The position numbers and the translations under genes were made by a program. A stretch of DNA of 64,000 bases from Paenibacillus antibioticophila (GTDB lineage: Bacteria; Bacillota; Bacilli; Paenibacillales; Paenibacillaceae), in contig NZ_HG005139.1 in NCBI RefSeq assembly GCF_000455265.1, forward strand, positions 134,775 through 198,774. Direction: 5' to 3'. Positions within the stretch are counted from its first letter, which is position 1. Every line of letters begins with the position of its first letter. Below, piece by piece: positions 8,586 through 17,857 of this stretch. Below the pieces are notes generated by a model. The model worked only from the letters and a program-made list of their open reading frames with translations, did not search any database and was not told where the DNA came from.

Positions 8586-9566
8586 ATGACAGATAATTTT
8601 TGGCGTGATTTGCCGCGGCCTTTTTTTATACTGGCGCCTATGGAAGATGTGACGGATGTTGTTTTTCGCCATGTCGTAAGTGAGGCGGCGAGACCGGATG
8701 TGTTTTTTACGGAGTTTGCAAATACAGAGAGCTATTGCCACCCGGAGGGGAACCAGAGTGTGCGCGGGCGGCTGACGTTTACAGAGGATGAACAGCCGAT
8801 TGTAGCACATATTTGGGGAGACAAGCCGGAATACTTCCGTCAAATGAGTATCGGTATGGCGCAAGAAGGCTTCAAAGGCATTGATATTAATATGGGGTGC
8901 CCTGTGGCGAATGTAGCAGAGCATGGGAAGGGGAGCGGTCTGATCTGCCGTCCTGACCTCGCAGCGGAACTCATACAGGCTGCTAAAGCCGGGGGACTGC
9001 CCGTCAGTGTAAAAACAAGGCTCGGTTTCAGCGACGTAGATGAATGGCGCGGCTGGTTAACCCATATTTTGAAGCAAGACATTGTTAATCTGTCCATTCA
9101 TCTGCGCACAAGAGAGGAAATGAGCAAAGTGGATGCCCACTGGGAGCTGATTCCGGAGATTAAGAAGCTTCGTGATGAAGTGGCGCCGGATACCCTGCTG
9201 ACCATTAACGGGGATATCCCTGACCGTCAGACGGGTCTCAGGCTCGCCGAGCAATACGGTGTGGATGGGATTATGATCGGGCGCGGAATTTTTCATAATC
9301 CGTTTGCTTTTGAGAAGGAGCCCAAGGAGCACAGCAGTGAGGAGCTGCTTGATCTGCTGCGGCTGCATCTGGATCTCTATGATCAATATTCAGGACTGGA
9401 GCCGCGTTCGTTCCGGCCTCTTGCCCGGTTCTTCAAAATATATGTCCGCGGTTTTCGCGGGGCAAGTGAATTAAGAAATAGCTTAATGAACGCAAAGTCC
9501 ACAAATGAAGTGCGCGCACTGCTCCATGAGTTTGGAAGTAAGGAGCAGGATGGGACGGAGGAATGA
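8586..9566 (+). CDS. dus: tRNA-dihydrouridine synthase
   Basis: A 326-residue flavoenzyme of the Dus family, which reduces uridines in the tRNA D-loop with FMN and NADPH. Visible marks are [14 protein letters not shown] near the start, [22 protein letters not shown] (the GCP cysteine is the proton donor), SVKTRLGF, and INGDI followed by [16 protein letters not shown], the FMN phosphate-binding part. ATG at 8586 follows AGAGAGG; an open frame extends upstream to 8520 but contains promoter-like AT-rich DNA. The uncharacterised gene 9 bp downstream is probably cotranscribed. Confidence 0.92.
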   Translation: MTDNFWRDLPRPFFILAPMEDVTDVVFRHVVSEAARPDVFFTEFANTESYCHPEGNQSVRGRLTFTEDEQPIVAHIWGDKPEYFRQMSIGMAQEGFKGIDINMGCPVANVAEHGKGSGLICRPDLAAELIQAAKAGGLPVSVKTRLGFSDVDEWRGWLTHILKQDIVNLSIHLRTREEMSKVDAHWELIPEIKKLRDEVAPDTLLTINGDIPDRQTGLRLAEQYGVDGIMIGRGIFHNPFAFEKEPKEHSSEELLDLLRLHLDLYDQYSGLEPRSFRPLARFFKIYVRGFRGASELRNSLMNAKSTNEVRALLHEFGSKEQDGTEE

Positions 9567-9575
9567 GGGGATACC

Positions 9576-10145
9576 ATGTCCTGGAGTAAATTGAAGCAGC
9601 AACTGGAGGTCTTTCTCAGCCCTGCATTAAACGGAAGGGTAGAATACCGGGCGCCGGGGTATCGTTATCTGCCTGATAAATCAGGGATTTGTTATATCCA
9701 GGTGGATAAGAAGAACATACTCCATATGAGTGATAAAACGAACCCGATCCGTTGGTATCAAACCGAGCTGGAAATTAAGAATGATCCGGATATCCAGATT
9801 CCTGTCAGCAGCGACGAAATTGAAGCGGTTAGAAAAGGTACCCCGGGGACGGTGCCGGAGGACCGCTTAATAGTAATCGCCAGAGGCAGAAAAAGTACCG
9901 AACATGCAAAAGAGCTTTTGTCCGCACAGGCTACGTTAAGTAAATCAAATTTTATTGTGGTGGCTAATAAGTTTTTAACAACTCCAATAGAGGAAAGCCT
10001 GGAAAGCAACGATATTCTATTGAATGTTCTAGCCCTAGTGGACAAAAGAGTCGGTAAAAAACGCATTGTAAACATGTCCGAGAAGATCAGGTTAAAGCAT
10101 CCTATTGTGCAGTATTTTTATGAATTGCGGCGTAGTGTATTGTGA
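9576..10145 (+). CDS. Uncharacterised protein (SF0329-like)
   Basis: A 189-residue soluble protein with no recognised catalytic motif. Its beginning, MSWSKLKQQLEVFLSPALNG, then YRAPGYRYLPDKSG, resembles a small conserved family I recall as SF0329-like; function unknown. It starts 9 bp after dus with GGGGATACC upstream, so it probably shares the dus transcript. Just after its stop codon lies the first copy of a 17-bp direct repeat, and its apparent terminator is interrupted by a toxin-antitoxin cassette. Confidence 0.75.
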   Translation: MSWSKLKQQLEVFLSPALNGRVEYRAPGYRYLPDKSGICYIQVDKKNILHMSDKTNPIRWYQTELEIKNDPDIQIPVSSDEIEAVRKGTPGTVPEDRLIVIARGRKSTEHAKELLSAQATLSKSNFIVVANKFLTTPIEESLESNDILLNVLALVDKRVGKKRIVNMSEKIRLKHPIVQYFYELRRSVL

Positions 10146-10148
10146 AGT

Positions 10149-10165
10149 GATTTTATCAAAAGGTG
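10149..10165 (+). repeat. 17-bp direct repeat, left copy
   Basis: GATTTTATCAAAAGGTG lies 3 bp after the preceding stop codon and is repeated exactly at 10751-10767. The two copies bracket the antitoxin and toxin genes. Confidence 0.85.
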
Positions 10166-10193
10166 CAGCTCTTCGTTACGGCTCAAACATGTT

Positions 10194-10222
10194 TTAGAAT
10201 AATTTTGGCAATGTGTTATAAT
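10194..10222 (+). promoter_or_regulatory. Promoter of toxin-antitoxin cassette
   Basis: TATAAT at 10217-10222 with a weak TTAGAA -35 (10194-10199) at 17 bp spacing. It sits inside the direct-repeat-flanked segment, so the cassette carries its own promoter. Confidence 0.55.
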
Positions 10223-10261
10223 GGGGTAACCAAAAATACTCCATATTCGGAGGTGCTTTAT

Positions 10262-10516
10262 ATGGCGGTTGATAAACACAAAGTACTGCAAATATTTGAG
10301 CAATTGACCGAATCGGCACAACAGTCAGCATTTGATTATATACAATACCTTTCCGTCAGGCAGAGTCAGCTTGATTGGGATGATATTGTGAATTTGGCGC
10401 CGGATACAGAACCATTAAGCGAAGAAGAAGTGCGTCAATTAAATAGTGAGAGCGGATTTATGTCTTGGGAGGAAGCGATGAATGAGCTTAACTTACCAAC
10501 TGACACTAAATCGTGA
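10262..10516 (+). CDS. Antitoxin of RelE/ParE-type module
   Basis: An 84-residue acidic protein starting at the ATG preceded by CGGAGGTGCTTTAT. The N-terminal half (VLQIFEQLTESAQQSAFDYIQYL) is helical and probably dimerises and binds DNA. The C-terminal half is acidic (WDDIVNLAPDTEPLSEEEVRQL), typical of antitoxin tails that wrap the partner toxin. Its 3' end overlaps the toxin gene by 35 bp. The family assignment rests mainly on the partner and on the layout. Confidence 0.8.
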   Translation: MAVDKHKVLQIFEQLTESAQQSAFDYIQYLSVRQSQLDWDDIVNLAPDTEPLSEEEVRQLNSESGFMSWEEAMNELNLPTDTKS

Positions 10517-10742
10517 TGCTGTAAAGTTTATTGCCAAACAAGAAAGGGCTGTTCAAGAACGCATTCGAAAATCATTGATGGGGTTGACCGTTCGCCCACC
10601 GTTTGGTGACATTAGGCCACTGAAAGGATACGATAAGCGTTTTCGACTGCGTGTCGGAAATTTTCGGATATTGTTTGAAATCAATCATAAAGAACAAGTT
10701 ATTTACATTTTGGCGATCGATAATCGCGGCGACGTTTATTAA
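10482..10742 (+). CDS. RelE/ParE-family toxin
   Basis: An 86-residue basic protein with the RelE/StbE pattern: YQLTLNRDAVKFIAKQERAVQERIRKSL, then IRPLKGYDKRFRLRVGNFRILFEIN and a closing VIYILAIDNRGDVY. Family members cut mRNA on the ribosome or poison gyrase; the RxRVGNxRILFEI form favours the RelE side. The start lies inside the antitoxin gene. The whole pair is framed by 17-bp direct repeats. Confidence 0.88.
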   Translation: MSLTYQLTLNRDAVKFIAKQERAVQERIRKSLMGLTVRPPFGDIRPLKGYDKRFRLRVGNFRILFEINHKEQVIYILAIDNRGDVY

Positions 10743-10750
10743 TAAAAATC

Positions 10751-10767
10751 GATTTTATCAAAAGGTG
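10751..10767 (+). repeat. 17-bp direct repeat, right copy
   Basis: An exact second copy of the repeat at 10149-10165, placed 9 bp after the toxin stop codon. It forms the 5' arm of a terminator hairpin whose 3' arm is at 10795-10805. Confidence 0.85.
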
Positions 10768-10805
10768 TAGTTTCTTCTTTGGAAAAAGAGGAGGCTGCAC
10801 CTTTT
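10760..10805 (+). terminator. Terminator following toxin-antitoxin cassette
   Basis: AAAAGGTGTAG (10760-10770) pairs with CTGCACCTTTT (10795-10805); TTTCTTCTTT and AAAAAGAG can extend the stem inside. The left repeat copy could have formed the same hairpin before the cassette separated it from the 3' arm. Confidence 0.75.
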
Positions 10806-10969
10806 CCTGTATACGTGAAAGTGACAGTTAGCAATGAGAGCTATCTAATTAGAGGTATTTCTTTCCTTTAATGGAACTGGGAATATTCCTTGATACGGTA
10901 CGCCTATATAATGGAATCTGACTGGGGTTTATAGGCAAACGGTCAGGCCGTCGAGGGGGTTGAAATGTT

Positions 10970-12061
10970 ATGGATGATCTTACTAAGCAAATGCTGATCG
11001 AGAAAAACGAGAATATAATTGGTATGGTGATTGAACGCGCCAAGCGGGACTTTCCGGAGGACATTGCGATTATTGGGTTGACGGGGTCGTTCAGCACAGG
11101 GGATTTTCATGAAAAAAGTGACCTTGATCTGATTATCATTAATAATACGGACCGCGGTTGGGGGATGTCGCGATGCTTTATTCTGGGCGATGTCGGATAC
11201 GATTTATATTGTACCCCGTGGGAGACAAGGATAGAGGACGAAGCTAATCTGGAGAATACAATGGTTGCGCATCTGGTTGATCTGCAGATTTTATATTGCG
11301 CAAAGCCGGAATACATGGAGAAATTCAATTCCTATAAGCAAAGAGCGCTTGATGCTTTGGCCAAACCCATTGGAAGTGAATGTATCGGAAGGGCGAAAAA
11401 ATACATCGACTTGGCGAAGCAGGAATATGCCAACGCCTTACTGTCGGATGATCTAGGAACGGTCCGGTATGCTTCCGGCGAAGTTCTATACAACTTGATA
11501 AACGCTCTAACGCACTTAAACAATACTTATTTGAAGCGCGGCATAAAGAGATACCTGGAGGAAACAAAGGAATACCGCTATCTCCCTGAAAACTACGAAA
11601 GTAATTACATGGGCGTGATTCATGCGAAGACGGCGGATGAAATTAGAAGCGCTTCCTATCGATTGCTGAAAGGTGTGGTTGACCTCTATCAAAGAATGGA
11701 GAAGGAGTTTAGCGTGCAGCCCATCCCGACATATGATAATCTTCGCGGAACATATGAAGAATTATGGTGCAATTGCCGCAACAAAATGATCGAAAGTGCT
11801 GAATTAAATGATAAATCCTATGCATTTCATGCAGCAATAGGGGCACAAAATTTCCTTGATGAAATGACAAAAGCGATTGGAACAAGAAGGTTTGAGCTTA
11901 TGCCGTATTTTGACGCCGATCATCTTTATTTGTTTAAGGACAAATTTCTGCAGGCGATGGATGAATACTTGGATGAATACAACAAGGTCGGTAGAAAAGT
12001 GGAACGATACGATTCATTTGAGCAGCTCTATGACGAATATATGAAAATTCAGAATGTTTGA
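10970..12061 (+). CDS. Nucleotidyltransferase-domain protein
   Basis: A 363-residue protein. Its N-terminal 100 residues carry the polymerase-beta-type nucleotidyltransferase motif GLTGSFSTGDFHEKSDLDLIII (GSxxxGxxxxxSDxDL), with a further acidic position at VGYDLYC. The rest is helical, like the substrate-binding parts of aminoglycoside nucleotidyltransferases. It may transfer a nucleotide to a small molecule or a protein; resistance is possible but not shown. ATG at 10970 is preceded by GAGGGGG at about 11 bp. It is monocistronic, ending in a strong terminator. Confidence 0.78.
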   Translation: MDDLTKQMLIEKNENIIGMVIERAKRDFPEDIAIIGLTGSFSTGDFHEKSDLDLIIINNTDRGWGMSRCFILGDVGYDLYCTPWETRIEDEANLENTMVAHLVDLQILYCAKPEYMEKFNSYKQRALDALAKPIGSECIGRAKKYIDLAKQEYANALLSDDLGTVRYASGEVLYNLINALTHLNNTYLKRGIKRYLEETKEYRYLPENYESNYMGVIHAKTADEIRSASYRLLKGVVDLYQRMEKEFSVQPIPTYDNLRGTYEELWCNCRNKMIESAELNDKSYAFHAAIGAQNFLDEMTKAIGTRRFELMPYFDADHLYLFKDKFLQAMDEYLDEYNKVGRKVERYDSFEQLYDEYMKIQNV

Positions 12062-12089
12062 TTTTAAGTTGATACTTTGTACCAAATAC

Positions 12090-12116
12090 AAAAACCCGCC
12101 CAATCGGCGGGTTTTT
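12090..12116 (+). terminator. Rho-independent terminator
   Basis: AAAAACCCGCC pairs with GGCGGGTTTTT around a CAATC loop, 28 bp after the nucleotidyltransferase stop. Confidence 0.92.
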
Positions 12117-12166
12117 GTGCCTGTTTCAATTCCTAAAGCACCCTTGTGTAGGACGTCCTCCCAAAT

Positions 12167-12229
12167 GGTTGACACTTTCTTTAAAATTGATATACTTGTA
12201 TAGAGTTATTGAAAATGATAATCATTATC
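12167..12229 (+). promoter_or_regulatory. Promoter and Fur box of siderophore importer operon
   Basis: TTGACA (12167-12172) and TATACT (12191-12196) with 18 bp spacing are followed at 12211-12229 by GAAAATGATAATCATTATC, a near-perfect Fur box over the start of transcription. Iron-bound Fur would block expression. The leader of about 200 bp before the first gene (12230-12426) holds a 5-codon ORF with AAGGTG upstream (12265-12282) and a short ATTGAT/ATCAAT hairpin; no terminator is seen. Confidence 0.88.
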
Positions 12230-12426
12230 AACAAAATGTACGGCGAAATGTACAAGGTGAATTAATGATTACACGTGCTTAGATAACGCATGGAGTATGC
12301 TCGGAAGTATATCCCGAACTTATTCCTTTTCTACATAACTTCATTCATTCAACTTTATATCGATATTGATTTATCAATTCAATAATCTGATGATCAACGA
12401 AGCTTATAAAAGGGGAGAGATGGAAA

Positions 12427-13479
12427 TTGAAGAATTTGAAATTAACTGTTATTATAGCGATTTTTGCTATGGCATTGGTAGCTTGCTCAGCTTCTAATAA
12501 TTCAACTTCTAGTAATTCGGCTTCAAGTAATGGTAACGGAGCTAACCAGACTGAAAATAATGGGCAGGCCAATGCTGCGAATGAAGCTCCAACAACGGTT
12601 GAAATTACGGATACTCATGGAACTGTTACTGTGCCTGTAAATCCTAAAAATGTTGTTGCTTTGGATAGCAGAACATTTGAAACCTTGTCTGATTGGGATA
12701 TTAAATTAGTGGCTGCTCCCAAGGATGTTATGCCTGCGGATTCACCCTATGTAAGTGATGATTCCGTTCAGAATATTGGAAATCACCGTGAGCCGAATCT
12801 TGAAATTATAGCCGCGGCAGACCCTGAACTTGTAATCGTCGGTCAAAGATTTGGCGGCTTTTACGATGAGATCAAAAAATTAGTGCCTAATGCAGCCGTA
12901 ATCGATCTTAACTTCGATGTTTCCGAGGAAGCCGCTGCACCGGGAGAAAACTTTGTAAATGGATTTAAGGATACGACAAGTACTTTAGGAAAAATCTTTG
13001 ACAAAAATCAAGAGGCTGAACAATTAATAGCTGATTTTGAAAAAGCGATTGAGGATGCTAAATCTGTATATAACGGCACAGATACGGTTATGAGTGTTAT
13101 CGTTTCTGGCGGGAATATTGGTTTTTCAGCGCCTCATTCCGGACGTGTCTGGGGACCTATGTATGATATTTTCGGATGGGCATCCGCATTAGAAGTTAAC
13201 AATTCTTCTTCAGATCATCAAGGGGATGAGGTTTCGGTTGAAGCTATTGCGCAAAGTAATCCGGATTGGATTTTTGTACTGGATCGCGATGCTTCCATCT
13301 CTTCAACAACGGATGCCGTTCCTGCTCAGGACGTAATTAATAATTCACCGGCTCTTCAAAATGTCACTGCCGTTACTAAAGAACAGATTGTTTATGCACC
13401 AAATGACACATATACAAATGAATCCATCCAAACCTATATCGAGTTATTCGGAAGCCTTGCAAATACTTTAGCCAAGTAG
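12427..13479 (+). CDS. Siderophore ABC transporter substrate-binding lipoprotein (FatB/YclQ type)
   Basis: A 350-residue lipoprotein: signal peptide with LVAC lipobox, an Asn/Ser-rich linker, then a class III periplasmic-binding domain (VEITDTHGTVTVPVNPKNVVALD, ADPELVIVGQRFGG, SNPDWIFVLDRD). The sequence resembles the catecholate/petrobactin-type YclQ/FatB group. It binds ferric siderophore outside the cell for the permeases encoded next. The start is a TTG with AAGGGGAGAG upstream. It is first in a four-gene operon, whereas Bacillus subtilis yclNOPQ places the binding protein last. Confidence 0.88.
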   Translation: MKNLKLTVIIAIFAMALVACSASNNSTSSNSASSNGNGANQTENNGQANAANEAPTTVEITDTHGTVTVPVNPKNVVALDSRTFETLSDWDIKLVAAPKDVMPADSPYVSDDSVQNIGNHREPNLEIIAAADPELVIVGQRFGGFYDEIKKLVPNAAVIDLNFDVSEEAAAPGENFVNGFKDTTSTLGKIFDKNQEAEQLIADFEKAIEDAKSVYNGTDTVMSVIVSGGNIGFSAPHSGRVWGPMYDIFGWASALEVNNSSSDHQGDEVSVEAIAQSNPDWIFVLDRDASISSTTDAVPAQDVINNSPALQNVTAVTKEQIVYAPNDTYTNESIQTYIELFGSLANTLAK

Positions 13480-13498
13480 TGTGAAGGAGTATAACATA

Positions 13499-14518
13499 GT
13501 GACGAAGAATGTCATTTCCGGGGTTGAGAATAAAGATTCTCAACCCCGGCTTTATAATCACAATAAGATATGGACTAAACCTTTTATAGTGGCGATTGTA
13601 GCTGTTGCTGTGTTGAGCATTATATCGCTGTTTACCGGAGTATATGATCTGCGCGGACAAGAGGATGGGATACAAATGTTTTTCATCACTCGCGTTCCAC
13701 GAACAGCGGCCCTAATGCTTACCGGAGCTGCCATGTCCATGGCAGGACTCGTAATGCAACTGATTACACAGAATCGTCTAGTTGAACCTACCACAACAGG
13801 AACTATTGAGTGGGCCGGCCTGGGACTTCTTGCGGTTTATTTATTATTTCCTGCACCAACGTTAGTTCTGAGAATGACGGGAGCAATCATTTTTTCGTTT
13901 ATAGGGACTATGATTTTCTTTTTGTTTTTAAGGAGAGTTAAACTTCGTTCGTCTTTAATTGTTCCTATTATTGGGTTGATGCTTGGTGCGGTCATTTCAG
14001 CCGTTTCTACTTTTATTGGACTCCTATTTCAAATGACACAAAATATTGAAACCTGGTTCGTAGGCTCCTTTGCGCCGATTCAAGTTGGAAGATATGAATA
14101 TTTGTGGATAATTATCCTGATTACCGTTCTTATCTTTATTTATGCCAACAGATTGACTTTGGCCGGACTAGGGGAAGATGTGGCAACAAGTCTTGGAGTA
14201 AATTATAACAGGATCGTTCTTATTGGTACGGGTCTTATTTCTGTTGCCGTTGGAATTGTTGCAGCTGTTATTGGAAATTTACCCTTTTTGGGATTAATCG
14301 TTCCTAATATTGTCTCCATGATCAGGGGAGATGATCTTAGAAGCAATCTGCCTTGGGTATGTGTATTAGGAATGGGCACGATAATGGTCTGCGACATTAT
14401 TTCCCGAACAATTATAATGCCTTTTGAAGTTCCTGTCTCTTTAATCCTGGGAACCGTGGGGGCGGCCGTATTTATTGTTCTTTTATTGAGACAAAGAAAG
14501 CCGAGGAGGCTAAGATGA
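13499..14518 (+). CDS. Iron-siderophore ABC permease (FecCD family), first
   Basis: An approximately 339-residue FecCD-family permease with many membrane helices. The diagnostic segment RVPRTAALMLTGAAMSMAGLVMQLITQNRL occurs near residues 60-90, and GNLPFLGLIVPNIVSMIRGDD, the ATPase-contact region, near 255-275. GTG at 13499 has GAAGGAG nine bases upstream; a GTG at 13481 is also in frame but overlaps that ribosome site. It overlaps the next permease gene by four bases (ATGA). Confidence 0.88.
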   Translation: MTKNVISGVENKDSQPRLYNHNKIWTKPFIVAIVAVAVLSIISLFTGVYDLRGQEDGIQMFFITRVPRTAALMLTGAAMSMAGLVMQLITQNRLVEPTTTGTIEWAGLGLLAVYLLFPAPTLVLRMTGAIIFSFIGTMIFFLFLRRVKLRSSLIVPIIGLMLGAVISAVSTFIGLLFQMTQNIETWFVGSFAPIQVGRYEYLWIIILITVLIFIYANRLTLAGLGEDVATSLGVNYNRIVLIGTGLISVAVGIVAAVIGNLPFLGLIVPNIVSMIRGDDLRSNLPWVCVLGMGTIMVCDIISRTIIMPFEVPVSLILGTVGAAVFIVLLLRQRKPRRLR

Positions 14519-15579
14519 ACGCATTGGAATATAGAAATAAAGAAAATGTCGGCATCGATTCCAGTCTCCCTAGTAAAAATAGATCAGCTGGTGCGTTTCG
14601 CTCTAAGAAAGAAGAACGGCGGTATTGGATTCTGTTGATCACATTTATCGCTTTGGGTGTTCTTTCTGCTTATGGACTTTTAGTGTATAACAATCCCGTC
14701 CCAATTGATTCTCCTTCTTTTATCCCCGTGGTTAGAAGAAGAATGGTAGCTATTGTTGCTATGATTATTGCTGCATTATGTCAGAGTCTATCGACCGTTA
14801 CCTTTCAATCGATTACGAATAATCGGATTATAACCCCTTCGCTTTTAGGCTTTGAATCTCTTTACTCGGTAATTCATACGAGTACCATATTTTTCTTTGG
14901 TGCGGGTGCATTGATAAATTTTACGGGTACGGGACCTTTTTTATTTCAAGTTGCTGTTATGGTGTTGATGAGCTTGATCCTGTATGGATGGTTGCTTTCC
15001 GGCAAGTATGGCAATCTGCAGCTTATGCTCTTGATTGGAATTATTATTGGAGCCGGGCTGAATTCGGTGTCTACTTTTATGAGAAGACTTCTTGCGCCGT
15101 CTGAGTTTGATATTTTACAGGCAAGGTTGTTTGGTTCTGTCAATCATTCGGATCCTGATTATTTCCCTATTGTAATTCCAATGGTCATCATTGTCGCCTT
15201 ATTGCTTCTTGCTAATTCAAGGAAATTAAATGTGGTATCACTCGGCAAGGATGTCTCTACGTCTTTTGGGGTTAATCACCAAGCTAGCGTCATCTATACG
15301 CTTGTATTAGTGTCTATTCTGATGTCAATTTCAACGGCGTTGATTGGACCGCTTACTTTCTATGGGTTTTTAGTTGCAACTTTGAGTTATCAAGCGGCGC
15401 CCACCTATGATCACAGATATATTTTTCCGATGGCTCTTGCTATAGGTTTTTTGATAATCACGAGTGCCTACTTTTTTATGAATCATATATTCAATGCTCA
15501 AGGTGTGGTTTCAGTTATTATTGAGTTGTTTGGCGGAATAATATTCCTAATTGTCATTTTAAGGAAGAGGGCGCTATGA
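14515..15579 (+). CDS. Iron-siderophore ABC permease (FecCD family), second
   Basis: A 354-residue membrane protein of the same family, with VRRRMVAIVAMIIAALCQSLSTVTFQSITNNRIITPSLLGF and, late in the protein, ALIGPLTFYGFLVATLSY. The N-terminal 35 residues are polar and cytoplasmic. The start overlaps the previous stop and the stop overlaps the ATPase start, so the three are translated as a unit. The two permeases probably form a heterodimeric channel. Confidence 0.88.
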   Translation: MNALEYRNKENVGIDSSLPSKNRSAGAFRSKKEERRYWILLITFIALGVLSAYGLLVYNNPVPIDSPSFIPVVRRRMVAIVAMIIAALCQSLSTVTFQSITNNRIITPSLLGFESLYSVIHTSTIFFFGAGALINFTGTGPFLFQVAVMVLMSLILYGWLLSGKYGNLQLMLLIGIIIGAGLNSVSTFMRRLLAPSEFDILQARLFGSVNHSDPDYFPIVIPMVIIVALLLLANSRKLNVVSLGKDVSTSFGVNHQASVIYTLVLVSILMSISTALIGPLTFYGFLVATLSYQAAPTYDHRYIFPMALAIGFLIITSAYFFMNHIFNAQGVVSVIIELFGGIIFLIVILRKRAL

Positions 15580-16328
15580 TAAAGATTGAGAATGCCAGAA
15601 AGTTATATAATGACGAAGTAAACATCGGACCGTTGAATATCGAAATACCAAAGGCTGGTTTTACTTCTTTAATTGGGCCAAATGGTGCTGGAAAGTCTAC
15701 GACACTTCTAATGATTGGAAGACTTCTGAATTTGGATGAAGGCCAAATCAGGGTAGCCAATATGGATGTTTCTACAACTAAATCAAAGGACTTGGCTAAA
15801 ATCATCACGATTTTGAGGCAGGAAAATCATTTTGTAACGAGACTTACGGTTAGACAATTAGCTGGCTTTGGACGGTTTCCTTATTCAAACGGAAGGTTAA
15901 CGAAAGAGGATGAGGCTATTATTTCTAAATATATTGATTTTTTAGACTTGACTGATCTAGAGAATCGATATTTAGATGAGCTTTCAGGCGGTCAAAGACA
16001 AAGGGCCTATGTAGCAATGGTGTTGTGCCAAGAAACGGAATATGTGCTCTTGGACGAGCCTCTGAACAATCTCGATGTTGCGCGTTCTGTTCAAATGATG
16101 GAGCATTTGAGGCTTGCTGCTAATAAATTTGGAAGGACAATTCTGACCGTTTTGCATGATATAAATTTTGCAGCCAAATATTCCGATCGAATCTGTGCTA
16201 TGAAGGATGGTCGAATAGCCGCTTATGGAACGGTAGAAGAGATTATGAAGCCCGAGATATTGACAGATATTTTTGAGACGAAAATAGAAATTATTAACGG
16301 CCCTTATGGGCCGATAGCGATTTATTAG
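15576..16328 (+). CDS. Iron-siderophore ABC ATPase (FepC/YclP type)
   Basis: A 250-residue ATPase with Walker A GPNGAGKST, Q-loop LRQENHF, signature LSGGQRQRA, Walker B YVLLDEPLNNLD and H-loop VLHDINFA, the FecE/FepC pattern. It is the last gene of the Fur-controlled operon and is convergent with the YesN-type regulator gene 18 bp away. A small CGGCCC/GGGCCG stem lies in its last codons; no separate terminator is seen. Confidence 0.92.
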   Translation: MIKIENARKLYNDEVNIGPLNIEIPKAGFTSLIGPNGAGKSTTLLMIGRLLNLDEGQIRVANMDVSTTKSKDLAKIITILRQENHFVTRLTVRQLAGFGRFPYSNGRLTKEDEAIISKYIDFLDLTDLENRYLDELSGGQRQRAYVAMVLCQETEYVLLDEPLNNLDVARSVQMMEHLRLAANKFGRTILTVLHDINFAAKYSDRICAMKDGRIAAYGTVEEIMKPEILTDIFETKIEIINGPYGPIAIY

Positions 16329-16346
16329 TCTGGCGGAAGCCTGTCT

Positions 16347-17843
16347 CTAATGAACCCTCCGTCTGTATTCATTGGGAGTGATCCCGACCATCCGTTTGAA
16401 CAATTTGTTGAAATAAGCCGGATCGGGATATCCGACCTCGCTGCCGATCTCATGAATTTTCATATCGGAAGAGTGCTTCAGCAGCAGCTTGGCCTTCTTG
16501 ATCCGAACCTCGATTAGATAGTCGGTAATCGTCATGCCGGTTTCATGCTTGAACAGCTTGCTGAGATAGCTGGGTGTCAGATAGACCATACGGGCAAGGC
16601 TTCCAAGCTCTGCCGGCTGATCGTAATGCGCTTTGATCCAGCGCTTTACGGTCTCGACGGACTTCCCCGCCTGCGCCATGCGTACGGACCGGATGTGTTC
16701 CAGGGTCCTGGTGAACTCTCCGACGAACAGCCGCTTCATTTCATCGAAGGACATGCAAGCCAGAAGCTGCTCCTCCAGCGCCTTGGCGGCGCCTTCGCTA
16801 TATAATTCTCCCCATTCCTGCAGCTCTACGAAAGCCGTCTCATCAATCAGCCTGCATAGGTGGAGTATGGACGCCATATCCGCCTTTCTCTCACGCAATT
16901 GTTCGAACAGCGCCTCCAGACCATGGACGATTTGGGGGATATTTATTAGCTGCAAGTCCTGCACAAGCGTTTCCCGGCAACCCGCAAACAATAGAGCGGC
17001 GTCCTGATAAGGATCGGCAGCTTCGCTGAAATGAATGAGGTTCCAGCATGAGTGACAGTATATCCCGTGATCGCAGGCTCTTTTCGCTTCCGAAAAGGCC
17101 TTGCCAAGCAGGACAGGGTTATCGTATCCCGGGCTGGCTCCGATATTGACGATTCCGCCGGAGTGGGGGAACTGACGCAGCCGCTCTGCAAACTGTACGA
17201 TATCCTCGGGTCCGGGTTCATGGGAGTAGTAGCAGACCATGGCCAACATTTGATCGTCCGCGTCGACCGGGTCGAAGCAACATTGCTCCTGCCGCTGCAA
17301 CCTTCGGACACCGGAGCGAAGCGTATCCATATCGTTTGCTTTCAAGGCAAGAACGGAAAAATACGGCTGCGGAAGAACGAGCTCCGGAAGCCGGGAACAA
17401 TGAGAGAGAGTCGTCTTTAGGTAAGGGAGGAGCAGCCCGGAACGGTACTGCTGTTCCTTTTTCAGGCTGGCGGTTTTCTCCTCATCCAGCGCATAGAGCC
17501 GTTCGAATAACTGTTTTTTGTTGATCGGCTTGAGCATATAGTCCACGGCGGCATAAAGGAGGGCCTGTCTGGCATACTCAAAATCAGTGAACCCGCTCAT
17601 AATAATGCAATTGGTCTCAGGGCGGATCATTTTTACTTCTTTGATCAGTTCCAGTCCGTCGACCAGCGGCATGCGGATGTCGGTAATCACTAGATCAATC
17701 TCTTCTGCCGAGATGAAGCCGAGAGCCTCTTGGCCGTTGGAGAAGGAGCCCGCAATCAAGAAGCGGCTGCTCTCCTTGCCGATCATTTTTGCCAGTCCTT
17801 CGCGTATCGAAGCTTCATCGTCCACGATTATGATCCGAAGCAT
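16347..17843 (-). CDS. YesN-type response regulator (REC + AraC HTH)
   Basis: A 498-residue response regulator. The receiver domain (1-120) has the acidic pair VDDE, phosphoacceptor DLVITDIRMP and lysine in DYMLKPI. A long linker follows, then an AraC-type double helix-turn-helix in the last 100 residues (AELGSLARMVYLTPSYLSKLFKHETG and HEIGSEVGYPDPAYFNKLFKRMVGITPNEYR). It pairs with the kinase encoded 14 bp upstream and probably activates the sugar ABC genes of the same strand. ATG at 17843 has GGGGGG at good distance; an in-frame ATG 18 bp upstream overlaps that site. Confidence 0.92.
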   Translation of the reverse strand: MLRIIIVDDEASIREGLAKMIGKESSRFLIAGSFSNGQEALGFISAEEIDLVITDIRMPLVDGLELIKEVKMIRPETNCIIMSGFTDFEYARQALLYAAVDYMLKPINKKQLFERLYALDEEKTASLKKEQQYRSGLLLPYLKTTLSHCSRLPELVLPQPYFSVLALKANDMDTLRSGVRRLQRQEQCCFDPVDADDQMLAMVCYYSHEPGPEDIVQFAERLRQFPHSGGIVNIGASPGYDNPVLLGKAFSEAKRACDHGIYCHSCWNLIHFSEAADPYQDAALLFAGCRETLVQDLQLINIPQIVHGLEALFEQLRERKADMASILHLCRLIDETAFVELQEWGELYSEGAAKALEEQLLACMSFDEMKRLFVGEFTRTLEHIRSVRMAQAGKSVETVKRWIKAHYDQPAELGSLARMVYLTPSYLSKLFKHETGMTITDYLIEVRIKKAKLLLKHSSDMKIHEIGSEVGYPDPAYFNKLFKRMVGITPNEYRRRVH

Positions 17844-17857
17844 TGCGTTTCCCCCCT

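Noticed and set aside
16298..16313. CGGCCC/GGGCCG stem at the end of the iron ATPase gene considered as a terminator
   Set aside because: It lies within the coding sequence and lacks a T-tract.
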